Shown piece by piece: positions 49,265 to 56,082 of a stretch of 64,000 nucleotides of DNA (position 1 is its first letter; each line of letters begins with the position of its first letter). A model generated the notes under the pieces. It was given only the letters and a program-made list of their open reading frames with translations. It did no database searches and was not told the origin of the DNA. Both the position numbers and the translations under genes were made by a program. The stretch comes from JACCTU01 sp963798985 (lineage in GTDB: Bacteria; Actinomycetota; Thermoleophilia; Gaiellales; Gaiellaceae). The stretch is from contig CAWCVL010000007.1 in the NCBI GenBank assembly GCA_963798985.1, forward strand, positions 972,247 to 1,036,246, read 5' to 3'.

Positions 49265-50182
49265 TCAGAAGGCGTTCGCGGCCGACTTCCACTCCTGAAG
49301 GCGCTGCGCGATGAGCTGGGCTCGCTCCTCCGCGCTCCCGCCGTCGAGCACCTCGAGGTCCGAGGGGTCGGCTCGAAGGTAGACGCCGGCGGTTCGGGCA
49401 TTCAGCCCGGCGTCGCGATCCGACCGTGTCGTCCAGTACCCGGTGGCGCGCTCGGCGGTCTCCACCCTGATTTCGCCGGTTCCCTCGAGCTGCGGCGCGT
49501 TCGGGTCCCGAGGGCGCTCGCCCTTCCAGAAGTAGAGGATGCCGGCCGGATCCCTGCGCTCCTTCGCAGCCTCGCTCCAGTAGCGGGCCGAGAGGGTGCC
49601 GTCCTCCTGCCAGGACCGGCCGTTCACGTTCAGGCCACCGTCGCGGTCCCGCGAGATGCGCAGCAGGCTCACCGCCGACGGTTCGGCCTCGGTCCGCACG
49701 GTGAGCGAGAGCTGCCACCACAGCCCCTCGACCGGACCGCGGCGACCCTCGGTCTCGATCGCCTTGCGGAGCTTCTGGTTGATCGCGCGAACCTCCGCCG
49801 CGCTGGTCGCCGGGTCGTAGCGGACGGAGGTCAGACCGAGCAGGTCGCTCGGCAGCTTCGAGCCGTTCGCGTGGAGGATGAACGTGCGCCGGATGCCGAG
49901 TGCGCCGCCGAACAGCCCGGCCTCGAACACCACGTTGTCGCGCGGCGACGCCTGGCCGGACTGGGACGCATCCGTCGTGGTCCAGTCGTCCTGGGCGAAC
50001 ACGAACGCGGCGAAATCGACCTCCTGGGAAAGCTCGACGAGCCGGTCGAGGGTGGAGCGCCCCGGGTTGAACGTGGTCGTCCAGGGCTCGACGTCGGCGA
50101 CGTCCTGGAGCCCGCGGGTGATCGCCTGGAGCAGCTTGGCCTGCTTGCCCGACGACCCGAGGAAGATGCGCGGCTTGTTCAT
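49265..50182 (-). CDS. TIR-like nucleotide-binding domain protein with beta-rich C-terminal domain
   Basis: Protein of 305 residues. The first about 125 residues match the predicted nucleotide-binding TIR-like family (PF10137 type) also found in Cap12 effectors: RIFLGSSGKQAKLLQAI, then AAFVFAQDDW and RDNVVFEAGLFGGALG. The Glu of VVFEAG is at the position of the catalytic NADase glutamate. The last about 150 residues (GLWWQLSLTV, LYFWKGERP, GTGEIRVETA, ATGYWTTRSD) look like a beta-rich sensor domain I cannot name. No cyclic-nucleotide synthase, SIR2 or other defence partner is adjacent. Confidence 0.82.
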   Translation of the reverse strand: MNKPRIFLGSSGKQAKLLQAITRGLQDVADVEPWTTTFNPGRSTLDRLVELSQEVDFAAFVFAQDDWTTTDASQSGQASPRDNVVFEAGLFGGALGIRRTFILHANGSKLPSDLLGLTSVRYDPATSAAEVRAINQKLRKAIETEGRRGPVEGLWWQLSLTVRTEAEPSAVSLLRISRDRDGGLNVNGRSWQEDGTLSARYWSEAAKERRDPAGILYFWKGERPRDPNAPQLEGTGEIRVETAERATGYWTTRSDRDAGLNARTAGVYLRADPSDLEVLDGGSAEERAQLIAQRLQEWKSAANAF

Positions 50183-50237
50183 GCGCGGCTCACCTCTTGG
50201 TCAAGAGACGAGGGCCAGCGTACTCGACTCGATGTCG

Positions 50238-50251
50238 CCGATTCGGACAGG
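50238..50251. promoter_or_regulatory. Shared 14-base element, copy 2 (upstream of ltrA)
   Basis: Identical to 48324-48337 (CCGATTCGGACAGG). It lies between the divergent TIR-domain gene (start 50182) and ltrA (start 50266). A TACGAT -10-like box follows at 50254-50259, so the ltrA mRNA would start at or near its ATG. Confidence 0.5.
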
Positions 50252-50265
50252 CGTACGATCCGCCG

Positions 50266-51423
50266 ATGGAAGCGGCCGGCGTCGAGGAGACCGAGCGCCG
50301 GACCTCCTACCTCGAGCTCTTCTTCGACCTCGTCTTCGTCTTCGCGATCACCCAGGTGGCGTCGCTGATGCTCGCGGAGCCGACGGCCGCCGGGTACGCG
50401 AAGTCGGCGCTCGTGCTCGGGATGGTCTACTGGGCGTGGTCGGGGTACGCCTGGGCGACGAACGCGATCGACCTCAGCTCGCCGCTCCTTCGCCTCGGCT
50501 ATCTCGCCGCGATGGGTGCGAGCTTCGGGATGGCCGTTGCGGTCCCCGACGCGTTCGGCGACCAGACGCTCTGGTTCGTGATCCCGTACGTGGTCGTGCG
50601 GCTGCTCAACCTCGCGCTCTACATCGGCGGGCTCCGACACGACCGGGTGCAGCAGCGGGCGGTCCTCGCCCTCGCTCCGTGGTTCGCCCTCTCCCCCGCG
50701 CTCGCGCTGACCGGCGCCTTGTTGGGAGGCCGCCTGCTGATCGTGTTCTGGTGCGCTGGCCTGGCGCTGGACGTGCTCGGAACGCTTCGCGCCGGCGAGG
50801 GCGCGGGCTTCCGCGTCTCACCCGACCACTTCGCCGAGCGCTACGCGCTGTTCATCATCATCGCGCTCGGCGAGTCGATCGTCGCGATCGGTTCGGGCCT
50901 CGTCGACCACCCGCGCGACGCCGCCTTCGCCCTGTCGCTGGCCGTCGCCTTCGTCGGCGTCGCCGCGATCTGGTGGGCGTACTTCGACTTCACCGCCGCG
51001 GTCATGGCCCGCACGTTGCGCAATCAGACCCCCGAGCAGCGGGGCCCGATGGCTCGAGACATCTTCACGCTGTGCCACTACCCGATCGTGCTCGGGATCA
51101 TCTTCTTCGCCGTCGCGGCGAAGAAGACGGTCGAGCATCCCGGAGAGCCGTTGACCGGGGCCGGGCGCTTCGCGCTCGCCGCAGGCATCGGCTTCTTCCT
51201 CGTCGGCTTCGCGCTCGCGCGCTACCGGGTCCTCAAGCGCATCGCCTGGGAGCGCGTCGCCGCAGCGGTCGCCGCCCTCGTCGCGGTCTTCGCCCTGGCC
51301 GATGCTCCCGGTCTTGCCCTGCTGGCGACCGTCGTCGCGTGTCTCGTCGCCGGGCTCGTCGCAGAGACGGTTCGCATCCGCGAGTTCCGAACCGAGGTCC
51401 GTTCGGGCCCCACGCAGCACTGA
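50266..51423 (+). CDS. ltrA: Low temperature requirement protein A (LtrA) family
   Basis: Polytopic membrane protein of 385 residues with about ten helices and the family signatures YLELFFDLVFVFAITQVA and HFAERYALFIIIALGESIVAIG. It was first linked to growth at low temperature in Listeria; the molecular function is unknown. The start ATG 50266 lies 14 bases after a near-palindrome shared with the nucS upstream region. It is divergent from the TIR-domain gene. Confidence 0.92.
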   Translation: MEAAGVEETERRTSYLELFFDLVFVFAITQVASLMLAEPTAAGYAKSALVLGMVYWAWSGYAWATNAIDLSSPLLRLGYLAAMGASFGMAVAVPDAFGDQTLWFVIPYVVVRLLNLALYIGGLRHDRVQQRAVLALAPWFALSPALALTGALLGGRLLIVFWCAGLALDVLGTLRAGEGAGFRVSPDHFAERYALFIIIALGESIVAIGSGLVDHPRDAAFALSLAVAFVGVAAIWWAYFDFTAAVMARTLRNQTPEQRGPMARDIFTLCHYPIVLGIIFFAVAAKKTVEHPGEPLTGAGRFALAAGIGFFLVGFALARYRVLKRIAWERVAAAVAALVAVFALADAPGLALLATVVACLVAGLVAETVRIREFRTEVRSGPTQH

Positions 51424-51435
51424 AGGCCTCGCGTT

Positions 51436-51467
51436 CTCATCGCCGTCTCATCGGGTACTCCTAGCCT
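51436..51467 (+). promoter_or_regulatory. OmpR-type direct repeat and -10 before the PepSY gene
   Basis: CTCAT occurs at 51436-51440 and again at 51447-51451, 11 bases apart (within an 8-base repeat TCTCATCG). A -10-like TAGCCT follows at 51462-51467. An 11-base repeat period is the footprint spacing of OmpR/PhoB-family regulators. The same repeat, period and distance to -10 recur before the response regulator gene at 51936. Confidence 0.6.
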
Positions 51468-51503
51468 GGGCGAGCCCAGCCAGCAAGCGAAGGAGATCAA
51501 ACG

Positions 51504-51845
51504 ATGAGACGCCGACTGACCATGATCCTCGCGGGCCTCGCCGCTCTCACCGCGCTCGCTCTCGGCGGCGCTGCGATCGCCAACGCCACCGGTGTCGTCG
51601 CTGACGACGAGGGGCCAGAGCAGCAGCTTTCCTTCTCCGAGGCCGACCGCGCAGGCGCAGCCGCGCTCCGCGCGACCGGAGGAGGCACCGTCCAGGAGAC
51701 GGAGCGAGACGACGAGAAGGGCGCGACGTTCGAGGTCGAGGTTCGCAAGCCCGACGGCTCGGTCGTCGACGTCCGGCTCGACTCGAGCTACCGCGTCGTC
51801 AGCGTGGACGGCGACACCGAACACGAAGACGCGGCCGACAACTAA
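51504..51845 (+). CDS. Secreted PepSY domain protein
   Basis: Exported protein of 113 residues. The signal peptide is MRRRLTMILAGLAALTALALGGAAIA and one PepSY domain follows (FSEADRAGAAALRATGGGTVQETERD and TFEVEVRKPDGSVVDVRLDSSYRVVSVDGD). PepSY proteins often inhibit peptidases or sense the envelope. AGGAGA lies seven bases before ATG 51504. It is followed by a strong hairpin and then a two-component system, so it may be a target or partner of that system. Confidence 0.85.
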   Translation: MRRRLTMILAGLAALTALALGGAAIANATGVVADDEGPEQQLSFSEADRAGAAALRATGGGTVQETERDDEKGATFEVEVRKPDGSVVDVRLDSSYRVVSVDGDTEHEDAADN

Positions 51846-51860
51846 GCCCCGCCGCACGAC

Positions 51861-51891
51861 CCGGGAGGAGCCCGAAGCGGGCTCCTCCCGG
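51861..51891 (+). terminator. Perfect 13-base hairpin after the PepSY gene
   Basis: CCGGGAGGAGCCC (51861-51873) pairs perfectly with GGGCTCCTCCCGG (51879-51891) around a five-base loop. It lies 16 bases after the PepSY stop. There is no T-run, so it may act as a weak, Rho-assisted or pausing terminator separating PepSY from the regulator gene. Confidence 0.75.
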
Positions 51892-51898
51892 CCGCCAC

Positions 51899-51929
51899 CT
51901 CATTCCCTTCTCATCTCGCGCGCGACAAT
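51899..51929 (+). promoter_or_regulatory. OmpR-type direct repeat and -10 before the response regulator gene
   Basis: CTCAT at 51899-51903 and 51910-51914 (11 bases apart) is followed by a -10-like GACAAT at 51924-51929. The start codon GTG at 51936 is seven bases on, so the transcript is probably leaderless. The arrangement mirrors the PepSY promoter and suggests autoregulation. Confidence 0.58.
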
Positions 51930-51935
51930 GGCATC

Positions 51936-52610
51936 GTGCGCGCGCTCGTCGTCGAGGATCAACCGAAGCTCGCGTCGTTGATTCGACGAGGGCTTGCGGA
52001 GGAGGGCTACGCGGTCGACGTCGCGCCGAACGGGCTCGAGGCGCTCGTCCGCGCCGGTGCGACGGAGTACGACGTGATCGTGCTCGACGTGATGCTCCCG
52101 GGCATCGACGGCTTCGAGGTCGTTCGCCGGCTGCGCGACCAGACCGTGCAGTCGCCCGTCCTGCTGCTGACCGCCCGCGATGCACCCGAGGACCGCGTGA
52201 CCGGGCTCGACCTCGGCGCCGACGACTACCTGACGAAGCCGTTCTCGTTCGACGAGCTGCTCGCCCGCCTGCGTGCCCTCACGCGACGCGGGCCGATCGA
52301 GCGGCCGCCCGTCCTGGAAGTGGGACCGTTGAGACTCGACCCGCGCGCGCGACGCGCCTGGCACGAGGAGACCGAGCTCGAGCTCTCGACCAAGGAGTTC
52401 GCGGTGCTCGAGACGTTCATGCGGCGGCCGGGTGAGGTGCTCTCGCGGTTCGAGCTGCTCGAGCACGCTTGGGACGTCGCGTACGAGAACCGGTCGAACG
52501 TCGTCGACGTCTACGTGCGCTACCTCCGGGAGAAGATCGACCGTCGGTTCGGGCTCACGCTGATCGAGACCGTGCGCGGCGCCGGCTACCGGCTGCGCAA
52601 CGAGGACTGA
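51936..52610 (+). CDS. OmpR/PhoB-family response regulator
   Basis: Two-component regulator of 224 residues. The receiver has ALVVEDQPKLA, the phospho-Asp in VIVLDVMLPGIDG, LLLTARD and the Lys in DYLTKPFSFDEL. The winged-helix domain has LELSTKEFAVLETFMRRPGEVLSR and VDVYVRYLREKIDR with ETVRGAGYRL. The GTG at 51936 is at the predicted transcription start. It is followed two bases later by its histidine kinase. Matching CTCAT direct repeats precede this gene and the PepSY gene. Confidence 0.95.
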   Translation: MRALVVEDQPKLASLIRRGLAEEGYAVDVAPNGLEALVRAGATEYDVIVLDVMLPGIDGFEVVRRLRDQTVQSPVLLLTARDAPEDRVTGLDLGADDYLTKPFSFDELLARLRALTRRGPIERPPVLEVGPLRLDPRARRAWHEETELELSTKEFAVLETFMRRPGEVLSRFELLEHAWDVAYENRSNVVDVYVRYLREKIDRRFGLTLIETVRGAGYRLRNED

Positions 52611-52612
52611 CC

Positions 52613-53941
52613 GTGCGACGGCTGCCGATCCGCCTTCGACTCACCGCCGCGTTCGCGCTCGCGATGGCGCTCGTGCTCGCGGCCACTGCGACGCTCCTCT
52701 ATCTCCGCCTCGGCGCGGAGCTCGAGAGGACGATGGACGACGGGCTCGAGATCCGCGCTCGAGACGTGACGGCGCTCGTCGACCGGACGGGCTCGCTCGC
52801 AGACGTCAGCTCCGAAGACGACTTCGTACAGCTGCTCGATCAGAACGGGAACGTGGTCGACGCCACTGCGCAGGCTCGCGGCACGACTCTGCTGACGAGC
52901 GCCGAGCTCGCGCGCGCCGCGAGCGGTCCGATCTTCGCCGACGGCACGATCGACGGCGACGACCCGGCGCGCCTGCTCGCGTTCCCGATCACGACCGACG
53001 GACAGCAGCTGGTCGTCGTCGTGGGGACGTCCGCTGAAGGCCGCGCCGATGCGCTCGAGAGCCTCCTGGGGGAGCTGCTCGTCGCGGCCCCGATCGCGCT
53101 CCTGCTGGCGTCGCTCCTCGCCTACGCGCTGGCGGCTGCGGCGCTTCGCCCCGTCGAGTCGATGCGACGTCGCGCGGCCGCGATCACGGGCTCGGAGCCG
53201 GGCAGCCGACTGCCGGTTCCGGAGACGAACGACGAGATCGCGCGACTCGGAGCGACGTTGAACGACATGCTGGAGCGTCTCGAGCTGGCCCTGGCGCGAG
53301 AGCGGAGCTTCGTCGCCGACGCTAGCCACGAGCTCCGGACCCCCCTCGCACTCCTTCGTGCGGAGCTCGACCTCGCCCTCCGGCGTGAACGAACCCGCGA
53401 GGAGCTCGAGCTCGCCCTCAGGTCGGCGGCCGACGAGAGTGACCGGCTGTCGCGACTCGCGGAGGATTTGCTCGTCCTCGCCCGCGCGGACGAGGGCCAA
53501 CTCCCGCTCCGCACGGCGAAGGTCGACGCTCGTGCGCTCGGAGAGCGCGTCGCGTCGCGCTTCGCGCGTCGCGGCGCGATCGAGGTCGACGCCGCTCCGG
53601 ACCTCACCTTCACGGCGGACGGCGAGCGCGTCGAACAGGCGCTCGGGAACCTCGTCGAGAACGCCCTCGTCCACGGCGCAGGTCCCGTCCGCATCGTCGC
53701 GGAGGCGAAGAACGGGCTCGTCGAGCTGCACGTCCTCGACGAAGGGCTTGGCTTCAGCGACGGCTTCGCCGAGCACGTCTTCGACCGCTTCAGCCGAGCA
53801 GACGATGCACGGTCGGGCGCAGGTGCCGGTCTCGGCCTCGCGATCGCGCGTGCGATCGCGCGTGCGCACGGCGGCGACGCGGACGCAATGTCGCGCCCTG
53901 GCGGACGCGGAGCCGACGTGTGGCTCGTCTTTCCGCGCTAA
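52613..53941 (+). CDS. Sensor histidine kinase (HAMP, HisKA, HATPase)
   Basis: Membrane kinase of 442 residues, partner of the upstream regulator. The first membrane helix is at about residues 8-30 (LTAAFALAMALVLAATATLLYL) and an extracellular sensor of about 120 residues follows. A second helix (LLVAAPIALLLASLLAYALAAAAL) leads to a HAMP with LRPVESMRRRAAAI. The phospho-His is in VADASHELRTPLALLRAELD, the N box is LGNLVENALVHG and the G boxes are LDEGLGFS and GAGLGLAIARAI. The start is GTG 52613. Its end overlaps convergently with the GFA gene. Confidence 0.94.
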   Translation: MRRLPIRLRLTAAFALAMALVLAATATLLYLRLGAELERTMDDGLEIRARDVTALVDRTGSLADVSSEDDFVQLLDQNGNVVDATAQARGTTLLTSAELARAASGPIFADGTIDGDDPARLLAFPITTDGQQLVVVVGTSAEGRADALESLLGELLVAAPIALLLASLLAYALAAAALRPVESMRRRAAAITGSEPGSRLPVPETNDEIARLGATLNDMLERLELALARERSFVADASHELRTPLALLRAELDLALRRERTREELELALRSAADESDRLSRLAEDLLVLARADEGQLPLRTAKVDARALGERVASRFARRGAIEVDAAPDLTFTADGERVEQALGNLVENALVHGAGPVRIVAEAKNGLVELHVLDEGLGFSDGFAEHVFDRFSRADDARSGAGAGLGLAIARAIARAHGGDADAMSRPGGRGADVWLVFPR

Positions 53942-54354
53942 CGCGGACGGCTCTCGGGGAACCGCTCGAGCCCGTCGTCCGGGATCGGCTCCCACGGCGC
54001 CGCGTACGCGACGAACTGGCGGTACGTCGGGCGAATCCCCGGGTCGCCGTCGAACGCGCCGAGCCCGATCGAGATCACCTCGGGATCCTCCTGGCTTCGA
54101 CTCCAAAGCGATCCGCCGCAGGCGGAGCAGAACACCTCCGCAAACCCTTCAGCGGGCGTGTAGGCAGTGATGTGCTCCTCGCCCGAGAGCACGCGCAACG
54201 AGCCCGGCGCGATCCGGGCGCCCGGCGACGCGGCCGTCCCCGTCCGCCGCTGGCACCGCGTGCAGTGGCAGTAGTCGGACGAGACGAGCGGCTCGGTCAC
54301 CTCGAAGCGCACCGCGCCGCAGAGGCATCCGCCGGTGAGCGGCAGCTCGACCAC
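53938..54354 (-). CDS. GFA/CENP-V domain zinc protein
   Basis: Protein of 138 residues of the glutathione-dependent formaldehyde-activating (GFA) fold. The zinc-binding cysteines are in GGCLCGAVRFEV, YCHCTRCQRRTG and VFCSACGGSLW. Most members have no proven enzyme activity, and glutathione use is unlikely in an actinobacterium. The start is GTG 54354. It lies nine bases downstream of the FMN reductase gene on the same strand and is likely in the same transcript with YceI. Confidence 0.88.
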   Translation of the reverse strand: MVELPLTGGCLCGAVRFEVTEPLVSSDYCHCTRCQRRTGTAASPGARIAPGSLRVLSGEEHITAYTPAEGFAEVFCSACGGSLWSRSQEDPEVISIGLGAFDGDPGIRPTYRQFVAYAAPWEPIPDDGLERFPESRPR

Positions 54355-54363
54355 GGCGGAAGC

Positions 54364-54930
54364 CTATGCGGTGACTTGGAGGCGGGCGCTGCGTTCTGCT
54401 GCTGCGAGGACGATCGTGTCCGCCACGGCCACGAGCTGCTCGCGGAAGTTCCCGTCGGTGAGGCGGCCGAACTGGTCGAACCTGTCGTGCGCGTGTGGCA
54501 CCGCGAGCTCGACTTCGAGCACGCGGGCTCCGAGCGCGGCGAGCACCTTGCGGAGCTCGGCCTGTGCCCACACGCCGCCGAACGCGCTCGTGCTCGCGCC
54601 GATCACGGCGACGGGCTTGTTGCGCATCGGGTTCGTCGCGATCGGCCGTGAGACCCAGTCGAACGCGTTCTTCAGCTGTCCCGGAATCGAGCTGTTGTAC
54701 TCCGGGGTCGCGATCAGGACGGCGTCCGCCCGCGCGATCGAGTCGCGAAGCTCCACGACCGCGGCGGGCGCATCGACACCGTCATCGTCCTCGTCATACG
54801 GCGGGACGTTCTTCAGGCCGCCCCAGAGATCGAGCGTGACATCCGCGGGGAACAACTCCACCGAGTTGTAGAGCAGCTTTGCGTTGTACGAGTCGTTGCG
54901 GAGGCTGCCCGGAATGGCGAGGACGCGCAT
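54364..54930 (-). CDS. NADPH-dependent FMN reductase family protein
   Basis: Flavodoxin-fold quinone or FMN reductase of 188 residues: the FMN phosphate loop is AIPGSLRNDSYNAKLL, then IATPEYNSSIPGQLKNAFDWVSR and VIGASTSAFGG. It is related to ArsH/azoreductase-type enzymes. It lies four bases after the YceI gene and would be controlled from the same MarR-regulated divergent promoter, suggesting a redox or quinone stress response. Confidence 0.92.
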   Translation of the reverse strand: MRVLAIPGSLRNDSYNAKLLYNSVELFPADVTLDLWGGLKNVPPYDEDDDGVDAPAAVVELRDSIARADAVLIATPEYNSSIPGQLKNAFDWVSRPIATNPMRNKPVAVIGASTSAFGGVWAQAELRKVLAALGARVLEVELAVPHAHDRFDQFGRLTDGNFREQLVAVADTIVLAAAERSARLQVTA

Positions 54931-54934
54931 CTCC

Positions 54935-55477
54935 TTACGCTTCCTTGTAGAAGTAGAGCTCGGTGATGATCGAGACGTCGTCCGCAAGGGCCGGCTCGCC
55001 GCTCGGGATCGGAGCATTCCAGCTGACGCCGAACGCGGTCCGGTCGATGGTCGTCGTCAGCCGCAGGCCGACGCGCTCGCGGCCGGCGTAGTCCGTCAGC
55101 GGCGCCGCGACGGTGCCGGTGACCTCGGTCGGCTGCGTGACGCCCTTGACCGTGAGCTCGCCGCGGACGTTGACGTTCTCGCCGTCGAGTGAGATGTCGG
55201 TCGCGGTGAAGCGAAGCTCCGGGTACTGCTCGGCGTCGAAGAAGTCCGGCGACTGCAGGTGCGCGGAGAGGTTTTCGTCCTTGGCGTCCACGCTGGCCAC
55301 CTTCACGGTGCCCTCGAGGGTCGCCTCGTCGCCGTCGACGACGAGCTTGCCGTCGAACTCCCGGAACGAGCCCTTGAAGGTGCCCGAGAGATAGGCGACC
55401 TCGAAGCCCACCTGCGAGTGCACGGGATCCAGCTGCCACGTGCCGGCGGGGGCGATGAGGGTTTCTGTTGCGCTCAC
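54935..55477 (-). CDS. YceI family lipid-binding protein (cytosolic form)
   Basis: Beta-barrel isoprenoid-binding family protein of 180 residues without a signal peptide: GTWQLDPVHSQVGFEVAYL, then KGSFREFDGKLVVD, FFDAEQYPELRFTATDI and LTVKGVTQPTEV. GTG 55477 is preceded by a strong AGGAGG. It is divergent from the marR gene, with MarR-type palindromes in the 60 bases between, so it is probably derepressed by a MarR ligand. It is the first gene of a YceI-FMN reductase-GFA run. Confidence 0.92.
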   Translation of the reverse strand: MSATETLIAPAGTWQLDPVHSQVGFEVAYLSGTFKGSFREFDGKLVVDGDEATLEGTVKVASVDAKDENLSAHLQSPDFFDAEQYPELRFTATDISLDGENVNVRGELTVKGVTQPTEVTGTVAAPLTDYAGRERVGLRLTTTIDRTAFGVSWNAPIPSGEPALADDVSIITELYFYKEA

Positions 55478-55506
55478 TTGCGTTCCTCCTGTTGAGTGGT
55501 CTACTA

Positions 55507-55550
55507 TTGAGTACGCAAGCAATATAGCGAGGAAACCTTGAGTCGTCAAG
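55507..55550. promoter_or_regulatory. MarR-type operators between yceI and marR
   Basis: A perfect palindrome CTTGA-GTCG-TCAAG lies at 55537-55550 and covers the marR start codon. A related site TTGAGTACGCAAG lies at 55507-55519, and a third TTGAGT occurs near 55494. They share the TTGAGT half-site. This placement suits autorepression of marR and co-regulation of the divergent YceI operon. Confidence 0.65.
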
Positions 55551-56028
55551 TAATCACCAGAACCCGCTCCACTCCATGCCTCTCCGGCCCTCCGGGCCTG
55601 GGGCCAGCTCCTGCGCGGGCACGCCGCGGCCACCCGCCTGCTCGAGCGCCGAGCTCCAGGAGCACGGCCTCACGATCAACGACTACGAGGCCCTGCTCCT
55701 CCTCTCGCAGGCCGAGGGCGGCCGCCTGAAGCGCGTGGAGCTGGCCGAGCGGCTCGTCCTGACGCCGTCCGGCGTCACGCGGCTGCTCGAGGGGCTCGAG
55801 ACGGCCGGCCTGGTCGAGCGCGCGACGTGTCCGGCCGACCTCCGCATCGTCTACGCACAGCTCACGGAGCTCGGCCGTGAGCAGCTCTCGACCGCGTCAT
55901 GCGGCCACGTCGGCTCGGTGCGCGCACTCTTCGAGGAGCACCTCTCGGACGACGAGCTCGACACGCTCGCGTCGCTGCTCGAGCGGCTTCCCTACGGCCC
56001 CGCGCTCTGCCCGGAAACGTCCGTCTGA
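55538..56028 (+). CDS. MarR family transcriptional regulator (two frameshifts in the N-terminal part)
   Basis: Winged-helix repressor of about 162 residues after repair. The N-terminal helix reads ALRAWGQLLRGHAAATRLLER in one frame and joins ELQEHGLTINDYEALLLLSQAEGG and RVELAERLVLTPSGVTRLLEGLETAGLVERA (recognition helix and wing) in another. One extra base near 55575 and one near 55650 explain the breaks. The TTG at 55538 is the probable start and lies inside a palindromic operator. It is divergent from the YceI-FMN reductase operon, its likely target. Confidence 0.85.
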
Positions 56029-56082
56029 TCCGGCGGCCGGCGCGGGGGTTGTCGGACGTCGGCGTAAGACGCATACTCGTCA

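Noticed and set aside
49265..50182. Calling the TIR gene a CBASS or Thoeris system
   Set aside because: No CD-NTase, ThsA, SIR2-SLOG or STING domain was found within the window; only an effector-like TIR is supported.
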